From positions 1 through 42,647 of the forward strand of contig JAGATV010000004.1 in the NCBI GenBank assembly GCA_017621075.1: a stretch of DNA of 42,647 bases. The letters are read 5' to 3'. The position numbers were made by a program, and so were the translations under genes. This stretch comes from Lachnospiraceae bacterium. GTDB lineage: Bacteria > Bacillota > Clostridia > Lachnospirales > Lachnospiraceae. The notes beneath the pieces were generated by a model. That model had not been told where the DNA came from and did not search any database. It worked only from the letters and a program-made list of their open reading frames with translations. How positions within the stretch are numbered: the stretch's first letter is position 1; each line of letters begins with the position of its first letter. Below, one piece after another: positions 1-8,158 of this stretch.

Positions 1-160
1 AGACAGGGGTTCTTCACAGGAACTCAAAGGCCAGTTCAGATCCTTGCACTGCCGTCTCACACCTTCCGACGGCTCTCTGAAAGTCCGGAGACCCTACTCT
101 TCCTTCTCTTCGTCTTTGGCTTTTTCAGATTGTGACTGAGGCTTTATAACACCAAAATCT
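1..160 (-). promoter_or_regulatory. T-box leader (Stem I part), target gene off the left edge
   Basis: Read on the minus strand, this stretch has the landmarks of T-box Stem I in order: an AGTA element (GGAAGAGTAGG), an AGAGAG motif with CCG following (positions 78-70), a GGTGTGAGACGGC distal loop (63-51), and a specifier-loop segment GAACTGGCC followed by TTTGAG (37-23). The T-box sequence and terminator/antiterminator are not in the window, so the leader runs out at base 1. The specifier could be CTG (Leu), which is followed by the usual purine, or TGG (Trp), which uses the same register as the TTC of the pheS leader in this window. T-boxes sense uncharged tRNA, so the missing gene should be a synthetase, biosynthetic gene or transporter for that amino acid. 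Confidence 0.8.
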
Positions 161-166
161 CTGTAT

Positions 167-195
167 ATTTTAGCCCGTCAAACCCGTTCTGTCAA
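167..195 (-). promoter_or_regulatory. Sigma-A-type promoter of the T-box transcript
   Basis: The minus strand reads TTGACA (195-190), a 17-bp spacer, then TAAAAT (172-167). This places the start near base 160, just ahead of the T-box Stem I. It uses the same two hexamers and spacer length as the pheS promoter in this window. Confidence 0.75.
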
Positions 196-198
196 GAC

Positions 199-2229
199 TT
201 ATCTTGCATGGGCAACTATTTTGTACAGCTTCACTCCTGCAACACCTTCTTCAAAACGCATGGTGCCACAGTCCACAGCCTCCAGCTGATATTTTTGTAC
301 CACTTCCGGATCAAACCAGTGGCCGCCCCATGCGATCATATATATATAATCCCGATCCATGCTCTCCCAGTCCAAGTCATCAATGAAAATAAATTCCTGC
401 TCCCTTAAATGGGCACCATACAGGACTTGATAGGTATCGTAATTATAAAGGATCTGTTCCTCTCCCATCACCTGTTCCAGAACCTTATAGGTAGCATCCA
501 TATAAGCGTTTGTGCCACTGTCCTTTGCCTTCTGTATCACGAAAGCGGACATGGACATAATCCCCAGCCACAGGGCAAAGGCACAGAATACGATCCTGCC
601 CCTGCGTGAGTAGATGATTACCAAAAACAGCCAGAACAGCCCCATTGCCGAAAAGACATATCTGTTGTCCCAGAAATGGACATTGATGGAAGCGATCACC
701 CTGCATCCAATATATGTGAACAGAATATTCGCCGCACACATCACCAGAAAAAGCAACTCTTGCTTTTTATATTTTTTGCACTCCGCCACAAGAAGAATCA
801 GTGCCACAACAAATAGGATGAGCGGCATATAAACGGAAAACTCAATATTGGTGGAAAAAGCCCATCTTATCAGATCTCCAAAGTCCAGAATCTTTTCACT
901 GACACACTCCCTGACCCCCGCTCTCTGAAAGGTTTTAACCACTATAGAAAGCCATGGCAGATATCCCACAATCGTTGCCATACAGCTTACAAAGAACCAC
1001 TTGACCTTCTGCCTGTAAAAGATCCACAATCCCACCAACAGATAGCCGTAGATAAAGGCCAGCGGAACCACGTTGAAATAATGGGTAAATGCTCCACCCA
1101 GGGCGGACAACACAAAAAGTATCCAATCTTTTAGTCCTCCGCCCCAAAGAATCTCATACGCCAGAAAAGCGCACCACATCACAAAGAACAGGGACAGTGA
1201 ATACATTCTGATATTGACGGAATAGCAAACGAACTGAGGGCCCAGGCCAGCCACCAGATTAAACAGAAAAGCAGCTCCTGGTCCCCAATACTTTCTTACC
1301 TTGGTGATACCAAGCACCATCACCAGCGCAGTAATGGCCACAGACATCATCTTCAGTGCAAATACACTCGTTCCGAACACCATGGAATACAATCTCAGCA
1401 GGACATAATACAGGGGAGGATGAATATCCAAAGCCGTAACCCGGAACATCTCCGAAAAGCTGTACTTGGTAATCATACGGATAGAATAAGCCTCGTCCCA
1501 GTCAACCGTTCTGGTGTTGCATACCAAGGCACTCAAAACCAGTACTCCTGCTATTTCCAATAATAGAATAAGAATCTGAAACCGATCTGCCAATATTACC
1601 AGCTTCCGGCTGTGCAGATCAGCCCCGCCCGACAAACCATACAGGCTAAGCCCGCATATCAGCAGAAATGCCCACAGGCACACTACATTCTTACTGTTTA
1701 AAGGATATCCGTAACAGTATCTGGTCAGCGCCTGTCCTGCGACTGCTTCCTCACCGATAGAAAGCATCACGCTTCCTGGAGCCGCCTGTGACGGCTCCAC
1801 AGTGTAGATTCCATAAAACAGATTGTCATATTCCTCCGATACACAAATAGAGAAAGTGTATTCTTCGCCCTTATGTATCCATTGACCCACTTCCAGCAGA
1901 CAAAAGCAGCCGTCGTCAATGTTTGTAAAATCTATTTCCCTGCTCAGGACTTCCCCGCCCTGGGCGTCAAACAATGTGAACAGTACCCCCCCCCTGTCGG
2001 GTTTTCGTTCACAATGCAACGCAAACTCAATACTCTCCAATCTGGAGGACTGGGCCACGAAGGACTGTCTTAAAGGGGTATCCTGTGTAATGGCCGTTTC
2101 TGTATATTCATAAGCAGCACACAAATCTGAATTCAGATATGTGTCCCTCCTAACCAGGCAAAACGGCCAGACACACAGCATCAGCACTATGCAGCCTGCC
2201 AGAATTGTTTTTGATAATACATTTTTCAT
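199..2229 (-). CDS. GT39-type (dolichyl-phosphate-mannose mannosyltransferase-like) membrane glycosyltransferase
   Basis: A 676-residue polytopic membrane protein. An N-terminal membrane segment (about residues 8-26) is followed by a soluble, probably extracytoplasmic domain of about 155 residues, then about ten further hydrophobic segments from residue 184. The first large loop carries VDWDEAYS at about residues 241-248; an acidic DE pair at this place is the catalytic signature of GT-C/GT39 enzymes, which move a sugar from a polyprenyl-phosphate donor to an extracytoplasmic acceptor. Next come HPPLYY and several aromatic-rich helices, and a soluble C-terminal tail. The start has AGGTAG upstream. 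It lies 36 bases after the EF-G-like gene and is probably co-transcribed. The N-terminal ectodomain before the GT-C core is unusual. The acceptor and sugar cannot be told. Confidence 0.8.
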   Translation of the reverse strand: MKNVLSKTILAGCIVLMLCVWPFCLVRRDTYLNSDLCAAYEYTETAITQDTPLRQSFVAQSSRLESIEFALHCERKPDRGGVLFTLFDAQGGEVLSREIDFTNIDDGCFCLLEVGQWIHKGEEYTFSICVSEEYDNLFYGIYTVEPSQAAPGSVMLSIGEEAVAGQALTRYCYGYPLNSKNVVCLWAFLLICGLSLYGLSGGADLHSRKLVILADRFQILILLLEIAGVLVLSALVCNTRTVDWDEAYSIRMITKYSFSEMFRVTALDIHPPLYYVLLRLYSMVFGTSVFALKMMSVAITALVMVLGITKVRKYWGPGAAFLFNLVAGLGPQFVCYSVNIRMYSLSLFFVMWCAFLAYEILWGGGLKDWILFVLSALGGAFTHYFNVVPLAFIYGYLLVGLWIFYRQKVKWFFVSCMATIVGYLPWLSIVVKTFQRAGVRECVSEKILDFGDLIRWAFSTNIEFSVYMPLILFVVALILLVAECKKYKKQELLFLVMCAANILFTYIGCRVIASINVHFWDNRYVFSAMGLFWLFLVIIYSRRGRIVFCAFALWLGIMSMSAFVIQKAKDSGTNAYMDATYKVLEQVMGEEQILYNYDTYQVLYGAHLREQEFIFIDDLDWESMDRDYIYMIAWGGHWFDPEVVQKYQLEAVDCGTMRFEEGVAGVKLYKIVAHAR

Positions 2230-2265
2230 TTCTATCTACCTGTCATTATCATTTGTCCCAAATCT

Positions 2266-4359
2266 CTAATCCTCCACACTGTTCTCCGCAACCTTGGCTG
2301 CCCTTGCCGCAACCTCCTTCTCCTGGATATCGGAAGGAGCCTGCTCGTAGCGGGCGAACTCATAAGAGTACTCGCCTCTGCCGCCGGTCATGGAGCGCAG
2401 ATCGGTGCAATAGCCAAACAAACCGCTCATGGGCACATCAGCCTCGATCACCTGTTTGCCGCCCTGGATGGGATTCATGCCAAGCACCCGTCCTCTTCTC
2501 TTGTTCAGGTCGCCCATGACATCCCCGGTGTAAGCATCCGGCACAGTAACCTTCAGGGACATGATAGGCTCCAAAAGGATGGGACCTGCCTCCATGAAGC
2601 CCTTGCGGAACGCCTGAATGGCAGCAGTCTTGAATGCCATTTCGGAGGAGTCTACAGGATGATAGGAACCATCGTACAGCACAGCCTTTACGCCAACCAC
2701 AGGATATGCCGCCAAGGGTCCTCTGGTCACAGATTCCTGGATACCCTTTTCCACAGCCGGGAAGAAGTTCTTGGGAACAGCGCCGCCCACAACCTCCTGC
2801 TCAAATACATAAGGCACCGTAATGTCATCTGCCGGCGAGAAGCGCATCTTGACATGACCGTACTGTCCATGTCCGCCGGACTGCTTCTTGTATTTATATT
2901 CCACATCGGAGGTCTTTTTGATGGTCTCACGATAAGCGATCTTAGGCTTAGTCAGTTCCACTTCCACCTTATACTCGTTCAAAAGCCTGCTCACGATGAT
3001 CTCCAGATGCTGGTCACCCATACCGTACAAAAGGAGCTGTCTGTTCTCGGAATCGTTGACCACCTTCACGGTCTGGTCTTCATGGGTGATCTTCTGCAGT
3101 GCCTGGGAGATCTTATCCACATCTGCCTTGTTCTTGGGCTTATAGCGCATGTAGGTATAAGGTGTGGAGATCTCGAACTTGCCAAATTTGATGGGTGTGG
3201 CCTTGGTAGCCAGGCTGTTGCCGGTCCTTGCCGCAGTCAGCTTTGCCAACGCGCCGATATCTCCTGCATGGAGTTCGCTTACCTCAAGAGGCTTGTTGCC
3301 CTGGAGCACATAGAGTTTGCCGATCTTCTCCTCAATATCGCGGTCCACATTATAGATCAGGTCATCTGTCTTAATAACACCGGAATTTACCTTGATCAGA
3401 GAATACTTGCCAATGAAGGGATCTACAATGGTCTTCCAGATATATGCGGATTTGGCCTTTGCAAAATCATAATCCGCATTGTAGATCTCATTGGTCTTCA
3501 TATTGATGCCTGCCACCTGGCGGTTCTCCGGACTGGGCATATACTTGATGATATCATCCAGCAGAGTATACATACCCTGGCACAGGATATTGGAGCCCAT
3601 GGTCATGGGAACGATACTTCCCTCGCATACATTGGTGCGCAGTGCCGCACGGATCTCCGCCTCAGAGAAGGTCTCACCGCCAAAATAGCGCTCCATGAAT
3701 TCCTCGCTGGTCTCTGCAACTGCCTCCATCAAAGTATCACGGCAGATCTGCAGGTTTGCCTTATTGTAATCGGGCACCTCACAGGGCACTACTTCCTTCC
3801 CCTGCCAACGGTTGCCGGTCTCCGTAATGACATTTATGTAGCCCACAAACTTCTCATTTTCTCTGATGGGCAGGTGGAAAGGTGCCATCTTCTTTCCGTA
3901 AAGATTGGTCATATCTTCCACTACCTGTCTGAAAGAAGCATTGTCCACATCCATGTTGGATACATAAATGAAGCGCGGCAGCTTATACTTTTCACACAGT
4001 TCCCAGGCTTTCTGGGTACCCACTTCAATTCCTGCCTTACCGTTTACCACAATGATCGCAGCCCCCGCTGCACTGACAGCTTCCTCCACTTCTCCCACAA
4101 AATCAAAATAACCGGGAGTGTCGATAACATTGATCTTATATCCTTCCCATTCAATGGGGATCACGGAAGTATTGATAGAGAACTGTCTCTTCTGTTCCTC
4201 CTTACTGTAGTCGCTCAAGGTGTTGCCGTCTGTTACTTTACCCATGCGGGAGGTGATTCCTGACAGATACGCAAACGCTTCCGCAAGGCTGGTCTTACCG
4301 CTGCCGCCGTGCCCCAATAGTACCACGTTACGAATCTTGTCTGTCGTGTAAACTTTCAT
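2266..4359 (-). CDS. Elongation factor G-like GTPase (FusA2-type)
   Basis: A 697-residue translational GTPase with EF-G domain order: G domain, domain II, and domains III-V, including a domain IV stretch (SGGHGQYGHVKMRF) and an EF-G-type C-terminus. G1 is GHGGSGKT at residues 16-23 and G3 is DTPGYFDF at 80-87. The switch I RGITI of canonical EF-G appears as RQFSI (58-62), G4 is SNMD (134-137) instead of NKMD, and G5 has GSN in place of GSA. These changes suit the EF-G-like side branch rather than the housekeeping EF-G, and its role is not established. The start was set at MKVYTTDK because GGAGGG lies 8 bases upstream; the frame is open 25 codons further up but has no ribosome binding site there. 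A GT39 gene follows. Confidence 0.9.
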   Translation of the reverse strand: MKVYTTDKIRNVVLLGHGGSGKTSLAEAFAYLSGITSRMGKVTDGNTLSDYSKEEQKRQFSINTSVIPIEWEGYKINVIDTPGYFDFVGEVEEAVSAAGAAIIVVNGKAGIEVGTQKAWELCEKYKLPRFIYVSNMDVDNASFRQVVEDMTNLYGKKMAPFHLPIRENEKFVGYINVITETGNRWQGKEVVPCEVPDYNKANLQICRDTLMEAVAETSEEFMERYFGGETFSEAEIRAALRTNVCEGSIVPMTMGSNILCQGMYTLLDDIIKYMPSPENRQVAGINMKTNEIYNADYDFAKAKSAYIWKTIVDPFIGKYSLIKVNSGVIKTDDLIYNVDRDIEEKIGKLYVLQGNKPLEVSELHAGDIGALAKLTAARTGNSLATKATPIKFGKFEISTPYTYMRYKPKNKADVDKISQALQKITHEDQTVKVVNDSENRQLLLYGMGDQHLEIIVSRLLNEYKVEVELTKPKIAYRETIKKTSDVEYKYKKQSGGHGQYGHVKMRFSPADDITVPYVFEQEVVGGAVPKNFFPAVEKGIQESVTRGPLAAYPVVGVKAVLYDGSYHPVDSSEMAFKTAAIQAFRKGFMEAGPILLEPIMSLKVTVPDAYTGDVMGDLNKRRGRVLGMNPIQGGKQVIEADVPMSGLFGYCTDLRSMTGGRGEYSYEFARYEQAPSDIQEKEVAARAAKVAENSVED

Positions 4360-4434
4360 ATAGTACCCTCCAATTTTGTTATAGTTTGGATATTTTGCCG
4401 AATTCGCATTGGATTCGTAAAACCCTATGCACAT

Positions 4435-4463
4435 ATTTTACTAAATATTCTTCCATTTTACAA
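4435..4463 (-). promoter_or_regulatory. Probable promoter of the EF-G-like gene
   Basis: The minus strand reads TTGTAA (4463-4458), a 17-bp spacer, then TAAAAT (4440-4435), about 75 bases before the start codon at 4359. This is a good sigma-A-type match in an AT-rich intergenic stretch. Confidence 0.55.
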
Positions 4464-4668
4464 GTAATTGTTGGTATTTTTAAACGGCTCTCTTCTAATT
4501 TTTTCATAATTTTGTGTCTATTGTCTATACATTACTGTCCCATCCAGGATCTTTCCTTCTCCATAGCCGTTCTTCTGCCCGGCCATGGCTGTCGTCTCTT
4601 ACTCCGGCCTACTGCGATATTTTTAGTCTATTATATTATGTTTCAAAGAACAATCTTTTCCCCAAAGA

Positions 4669-4697
4669 TTGACTTTCGTGCGTTAAAGTGATATAGT
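4669..4697 (+). promoter_or_regulatory. tyrA promoter
   Basis: TTGACT (4669-4674), a 17-bp spacer, and TATAGT (4692-4697). The start would fall near 4704, giving a leader of about 50 bases that ends in AAAGGAGAT before the tyrA ATG. There is no room for a T-box or other long leader. Confidence 0.75.
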
Positions 4698-4754
4698 CTA
4701 TGGAGAATTTATTTACTATGCAGTATATCACATACTTTCAAAGGAGATCTCCTT

Positions 4755-5855
4755 ATGGCATCAGTTACCTGCGGTTTTATCGGACTGGGGCTCATCGGCG
4801 GTTCCATCGCCAGAGCTGTGAAACAGAAGATTGAAGATTCCCGCATCATAGCTTACGACATCAATCAGGATACCCTGGATGCCGCTTTGGCGGAAAAAAT
4901 AGCCGATGTGGCCACCGACTCCATCGACTCTCATTTTGCGGACTGCGATTATATTTTCCTGTGTGCTCCCGTTCAGAAAAATGACAGCAACTTACAGGCG
5001 GTAAAAGCAGTGCTGTCCCCGGACTGCCTGCTGACGGATGTGGGAAGTGTCAAGACCGATATCCACCGGGCCATCCACGAAGCCGGTCTGGACAGTCAGT
5101 TCATCGGCGGCCATCCCATGGCAGGAAGCGAACGGGTAGGCTTCGTCAATTCCAAAGCCGTGCTTTTGGAAAATGCCTACTACATCCTGACTCCGACTGG
5201 TGAGGTTTCCCCGGACAAGCTCACCTCTTACAAAGATCTGGTGGCAAAGCTGGGGGCTCTGCCCCTGATCTTGACCTGCGAACAGCACGATTATGTGACC
5301 GCAGCCATCAGCCACCTGCCCCATGTGATCGCCTCCTCTCTGGTGAATCTGGTGCGTGACAGCGATTCTGCCGAGGGCATCATGAAAATGGTGGCGGCCG
5401 GAGGCTTTAAGGATATCACCAGGATCGCTTCCTCCTCTCCCGTTATGTGGCAGCAGATCTGCCTTACCAACACAGAAAATATTTCCGGGCTTCTTGGTGC
5501 ATATATTGATTCTCTGTGTTCCATCCGCGAAAAGCTGGATACCCGCAATGAAGATGCGCTGTATGACTTTTTTGACAGCGCCCGCACTTACAGGGATTCC
5601 TTTATCAATGCCTCCAGCGGCCCCATCAAGCGGGATTTTTCCATGAACATCGACATTGCCGACGAACCCGGCGCCCTGGCAGCCATTGCCACCATCCTGG
5701 CACTGCACAATATCAGTATCAAAAATATCGGTATCGTACACAACAGAGAATCGGAAGGCGGTGTACTCCGCATTGAATTTTATGAGGAAGCCTCCATCGA
5801 GAGGGCGAAAGAGATCCTTGGCAATAAAGGATATACCGTATATGAGCGCAGCTAA
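4755..5855 (+). CDS. tyrA: Prephenate dehydrogenase with C-terminal ACT domain
   Basis: A 366-residue enzyme of tyrosine synthesis that oxidises prephenate to 4-hydroxyphenylpyruvate with NAD(P)+. The N-terminal Rossmann fold has GLGLIG at residues 10-15. The substrate region carries GGHPMAGSE, which holds the catalytic His of the family. The C-terminal 70 residues (from about 296, starting DFSMNIDIADEPGAL) form an ACT domain, the usual place for tyrosine feedback. The start has AAAGGAGAT 7 bases upstream. It stands alone on the plus strand with its own promoter, and the neighbours on both sides run the other way. No sign of disruption. Confidence 0.93.
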   Translation: MASVTCGFIGLGLIGGSIARAVKQKIEDSRIIAYDINQDTLDAALAEKIADVATDSIDSHFADCDYIFLCAPVQKNDSNLQAVKAVLSPDCLLTDVGSVKTDIHRAIHEAGLDSQFIGGHPMAGSERVGFVNSKAVLLENAYYILTPTGEVSPDKLTSYKDLVAKLGALPLILTCEQHDYVTAAISHLPHVIASSLVNLVRDSDSAEGIMKMVAAGGFKDITRIASSSPVMWQQICLTNTENISGLLGAYIDSLCSIREKLDTRNEDALYDFFDSARTYRDSFINASSGPIKRDFSMNIDIADEPGALAAIATILALHNISIKNIGIVHNRESEGGVLRIEFYEEASIERAKEILGNKGYTVYERS

Positions 5856-5865
5856 TGCTGCGCTC
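5844..5865. terminator. Inverted repeat at the end of tyrA (weak terminator)
   Basis: GAGCGCAGC (5844-5852) and GCTGCGCTC (5857-5865) form a perfect 9-bp stem with a 4-base loop that includes the tyrA stop codon. The plus-strand sequence that follows is TATAACATTTTC, so the U-tract is poor. It may end tyrA and also block transcription from the opposite side. Confidence 0.5.
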
Positions 5866-5903
5866 TATAACATTTTCTAATCATTTATAAACAATTATAT
5901 ATA

Positions 5904-6587
5904 TTAGTTAAATGTAAACCCACTTGATTCGATATAAGACACCGGCGTTATATACGAATATGCTCCTGAACGGGATCCTGTAATGCATCCTGCGATCCTA
6001 TTATTTCCATTACTGGTAGTATACACCACGCACCCTCCACTGTCACCTCCTTGCGTAGTGTTGCTTCCTTCAATCGTAGTTAATCCTTTTACCCGATAAG
6101 TACTTAAATCTTCAGGATCTTCAAAATCAGCTGTTACCATAGTATTTTTTACTGTTCCTGAAAGATACCCCGAAGTATTTCCATACATTCCTACTTCTAA
6201 GCCAACTACTACATTTGCCACCCTTGTAACATATTTACTTGTACAATCAATGCATCTTTTCCATTATATGTTCCAAAAAAGCAAATACTGAACGGACTTC
6301 CATTTCCGTTTGAAATAGCTTCCCCGCCCTTCATTGCTGTGGCTTCCGGTATTTCATCCATTTCATAAATTACAATAGGCAAATTTTTAGATCGTGACTG
6401 CATCTTGGAGCTTACTGCTGTTGCTTGTAATTCAACTTTACTGTAGTCACCACATGCATTTTTATATATTTCTTGAACTTCAGGGTTAATATCAGTTAAT
6501 AATATAAGCTTGCGCCTGTACCTTACAAACACTGCTCGTCATTGTCAACAGTACCAATACTGCTATAATTTTTCTTATCTTTTTCAT
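5904..6587 (-). pseudogene. Broken secreted S1-family (trypsin/streptogrisin-like) serine protease
   Basis: Three pieces of one gene lie in three frames. The first starts at 6587 behind AAAGGGG and encodes a signal peptide (MKKIRKIIAVLVLLTMTSS, AQA cleavage site) but stops at about 6492. The second frame resumes at about 6505 and runs to about 6209 with a pro-region and a KGGEAISNGNGSPFSICFF segment like the start of an S1 domain. The third frame (to 5904) carries the C-terminal half with the active-site motif GDSGG. The TAGH-type segment with the catalytic His and the Asp region are missing at the second junction, about 50-60 residues by comparison with the family. At least two lesions are therefore present, and an active enzyme cannot be made. 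It sits downstream of the MerR/membrane-protein pair in AT-rich DNA. Confidence 0.75.
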
Positions 6588-6618
6588 ATAATACACCCCT
6601 TTCTAAAATGTAACCAAA

Positions 6619-7854
6619 TCACTCTTGTACCTCAAACGGCTCTGTGGCAATAAAATCCCCTTCCTGCCCATATATAACCAAACGATACAATCCCGGTATC
6701 AGATACGGATAACTTTTTTCAATATTCGAATGATCCCATTGCTTTTCTTCTCCCGTCTCAATTCTTTGAACCATCAAATTACTCGCATAAGGTGACTTGA
6801 CCTCTATCCAGATACCGTCATACCACAATTCTAACGCCGGCACATCTGCCAGATAACACCATTCCTCCTTTCTCTCATTTTTAATCACACAATCAAATAC
6901 CGACGCTCCTCCTTTCTCTAACAAAACGCCTTCTGCCTCCACCTTGGTATCCAATGCCGTATCATCCGAATAGGTCCTACTGATATGAAAGGCATCCAAA
7001 TAAACCGACAAATTTCTGCCAGCATATTTGTTTTCCTTTTGGGACCAAAACTGCATTTCCTGCGCTCCCGGCAAAATAGCACCTACTATATAGTCATCCT
7101 GTTCATCTGCTTCTATTTCCGGATCTTTCAAATGTATCGTCAAATAGTACCCATTAGCAGCTTTCTGTATCTTACTATTATCTGCGCAGTTCGTAACAGT
7201 TCCTATTATTTTTATACTATCGGCCTTGTAAGAAATTTCATCATAATATATTAGATCTTCTCCATCAGACAACACCCGATTCTCTCTTGCGATTTCTTCC
7301 CAAGCTTCCGGATTTAACACTTCTGTCCTTTGGGTGCCAAACTGATAGTCTGTCAGCAAAGCCCCTGCACCCTTGGGTGCCTTTACAGTTATGACCCCTG
7401 TCAGTTGAAAGTTTACTGTCTTCCATCCCGGATAATCTTTCCAGACAATATCTTCTACAAACAGTTCAGAATTTTGCACACTATAAAAACAATCCCCCAT
7501 AGTATGCTGTTTTACATCGTTTTGTGCCTGCTGCCTACTCCTCCCATATTGGAAACCTGTTACAAATATTGTTACCACTGCAAATATTCCTAAGAGAATA
7601 CACACAATACGTGAAAGCTTTTGGTCCTTTACGAAAACCAGTTGTTCTTTTTCTTCAGAATCTAATTTTGCAAAATTACTCTTTAAAATATCATTTTTAA
7701 AATATTGATAATACTCATCCGTTATCATTTCCGCTATGGATACTTCTTTTCGGTCTCTATCTGATGAAATATCAGACTGCATTTTTTCCCATCGCTGTTC
7801 TACATGATTCCAGACTTCTAAAAGCTGCTCCTCCCGATGCTTCTTTTTTTGCAC
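6619..7854 (-). CDS. Single-pass membrane protein, partner of the MerR-type regulator
   Basis: 411 residues, function not recognised. Residues 1-103 are charged and probably cytoplasmic (KKKHREEQLLEVWNHVEQRW). One strong membrane helix follows at about 104-124 (IVCILLGIFAVVTIFVTGF), leaving about 285 residues outside. The last 90 residues (from about VFDCVIKNERKEEW through PYLIPGLYRLVIY) resemble bacterial Ig-like domains that occur in extracytoplasmic proteins of Firmicutes; this is by eye only. The start is GTG at 7854 and overlaps the MerR-type gene by 37 bases, so the two are translationally linked. The arrangement, a cytosolic regulator followed by a one-helix membrane protein with a cytoplasmic head, recalls regulator/anti-factor pairs. 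That role is inference. The gene is AT-richer than its neighbours. Confidence 0.6.
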   Translation of the reverse strand: MQKKKHREEQLLEVWNHVEQRWEKMQSDISSDRDRKEVSIAEMITDEYYQYFKNDILKSNFAKLDSEEKEQLVFVKDQKLSRIVCILLGIFAVVTIFVTGFQYGRSRQQAQNDVKQHTMGDCFYSVQNSELFVEDIVWKDYPGWKTVNFQLTGVITVKAPKGAGALLTDYQFGTQRTEVLNPEAWEEIARENRVLSDGEDLIYYDEISYKADSIKIIGTVTNCADNSKIQKAANGYYLTIHLKDPEIEADEQDDYIVGAILPGAQEMQFWSQKENKYAGRNLSVYLDAFHISRTYSDDTALDTKVEAEGVLLEKGGASVFDCVIKNERKEEWCYLADVPALELWYDGIWIEVKSPYASNLMVQRIETGEEKQWDHSNIEKSYPYLIPGLYRLVIYGQEGDFIATEPFEVQE

Positions 7855-8105
7855 TCTAAAAGGATTTCTTTTTGCTCTCCTTTTGTCCCATGTAGCAGTA
7901 CCTCAATTTCCTGCATGGAAAAATCAAACAAACGTAATACACCTATTTGTTTCAGTTCTGTAATCTGTTCATCACTAAAGAATACATTATTTCTATTCCC
8001 CTTCTCTTCTATGATAGGCATGATTAGTTTCTTATCTATATAAAGCCGAATCGCTTTTTCTGTAAGCCCTGTCTGACCAATGACATCTTTCATCCGATAG
8101 TTCAT
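7818..8105 (-). CDS. Short MerR-family transcriptional regulator
   Basis: 95 residues. The N-terminus is a MerR winged helix: MKDVIGQTGLTEKAIRLYIDK, then LIMPIIEEKGNRNNVFFSDEQITELKQIGVLRLFDFSMQEIEVLL. After this core only about 20 residues remain, so there is little or no effector domain and only a short coiled-coil. The start was set at MNYRMKDV, 9 bases after GGAGG; an ATG six codons earlier lies too close to that site. The gene has its own promoter with a 19-bp spacer and a central dyad, the layout that MerR proteins twist to activate, so it is probably autoregulated. It overlaps the following membrane-protein gene, which may replace the missing sensor domain (inference). Confidence 0.85.
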   Translation of the reverse strand: MNYRMKDVIGQTGLTEKAIRLYIDKKLIMPIIEEKGNRNNVFFSDEQITELKQIGVLRLFDFSMQEIEVLLHGTKGEQKEILLECKKRSIGRSSF

Positions 8106-8127
8106 CCACATATCCCTCCACAATAAA

Positions 8128-8158
8128 ATAGTAGCATCTTCCCTTGGGTAAGAGTCAA
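8128..8158 (-). promoter_or_regulatory. MerR-type promoter with 19-bp spacer and operator dyad
   Basis: The minus strand reads TTGACT (8158-8153), a 19-bp spacer (8152-8134), and TACTAT (8133-8128). The spacer starts with the imperfect dyad CTTACCCAAGGGAAG, in which CTTnCC faces GGnAAG. Over-long 19-bp spacers with a central dyad are the mark of MerR-regulated promoters. It sits about 23 bases before the MerR-type start codon. Confidence 0.8.

Larger units (their letters stand above)
4360..4754. other. Divergent intergenic region between the EF-G-like gene and tyrA
   Basis: About 395 bases without a convincing gene. The left part is AT-rich and carries the minus-strand promoter of the EF-G-like gene; the right end carries the plus-strand promoter of tyrA. 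The middle (about 4480-4660) shows no clear hairpin with a T-run, riboswitch landmark or coding sequence. A 101-codon open frame on the plus strand there has no ribosome binding site and an unlikely composition. Confidence 0.6.

Noticed and set aside
2659-4263. Long plus-strand open frame (534 codons) opposite the EF-G-like gene
   Set aside because: It is the mirror of a well-recognised GTPase gene, has no ribosome binding site and no family likeness.
2266-4359. Tetracycline ribosomal protection protein (Tet(M)-like)
   Set aside because: Length, the altered G4 and the overall order fit EF-G-like proteins; Tet(M)-type hallmarks and a leader peptide were not seen.
4386-4691. 101-codon plus-strand frame in the EF-G-like/tyrA gap
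   Set aside because: No ribosome binding site, and it overlaps the tyrA promoter.
5844-5865. End of a transposon or attachment site
   Set aside because: The repeat is a single stem at the tyrA stop; no matching copy was seen at the other end of the AT-rich patch.
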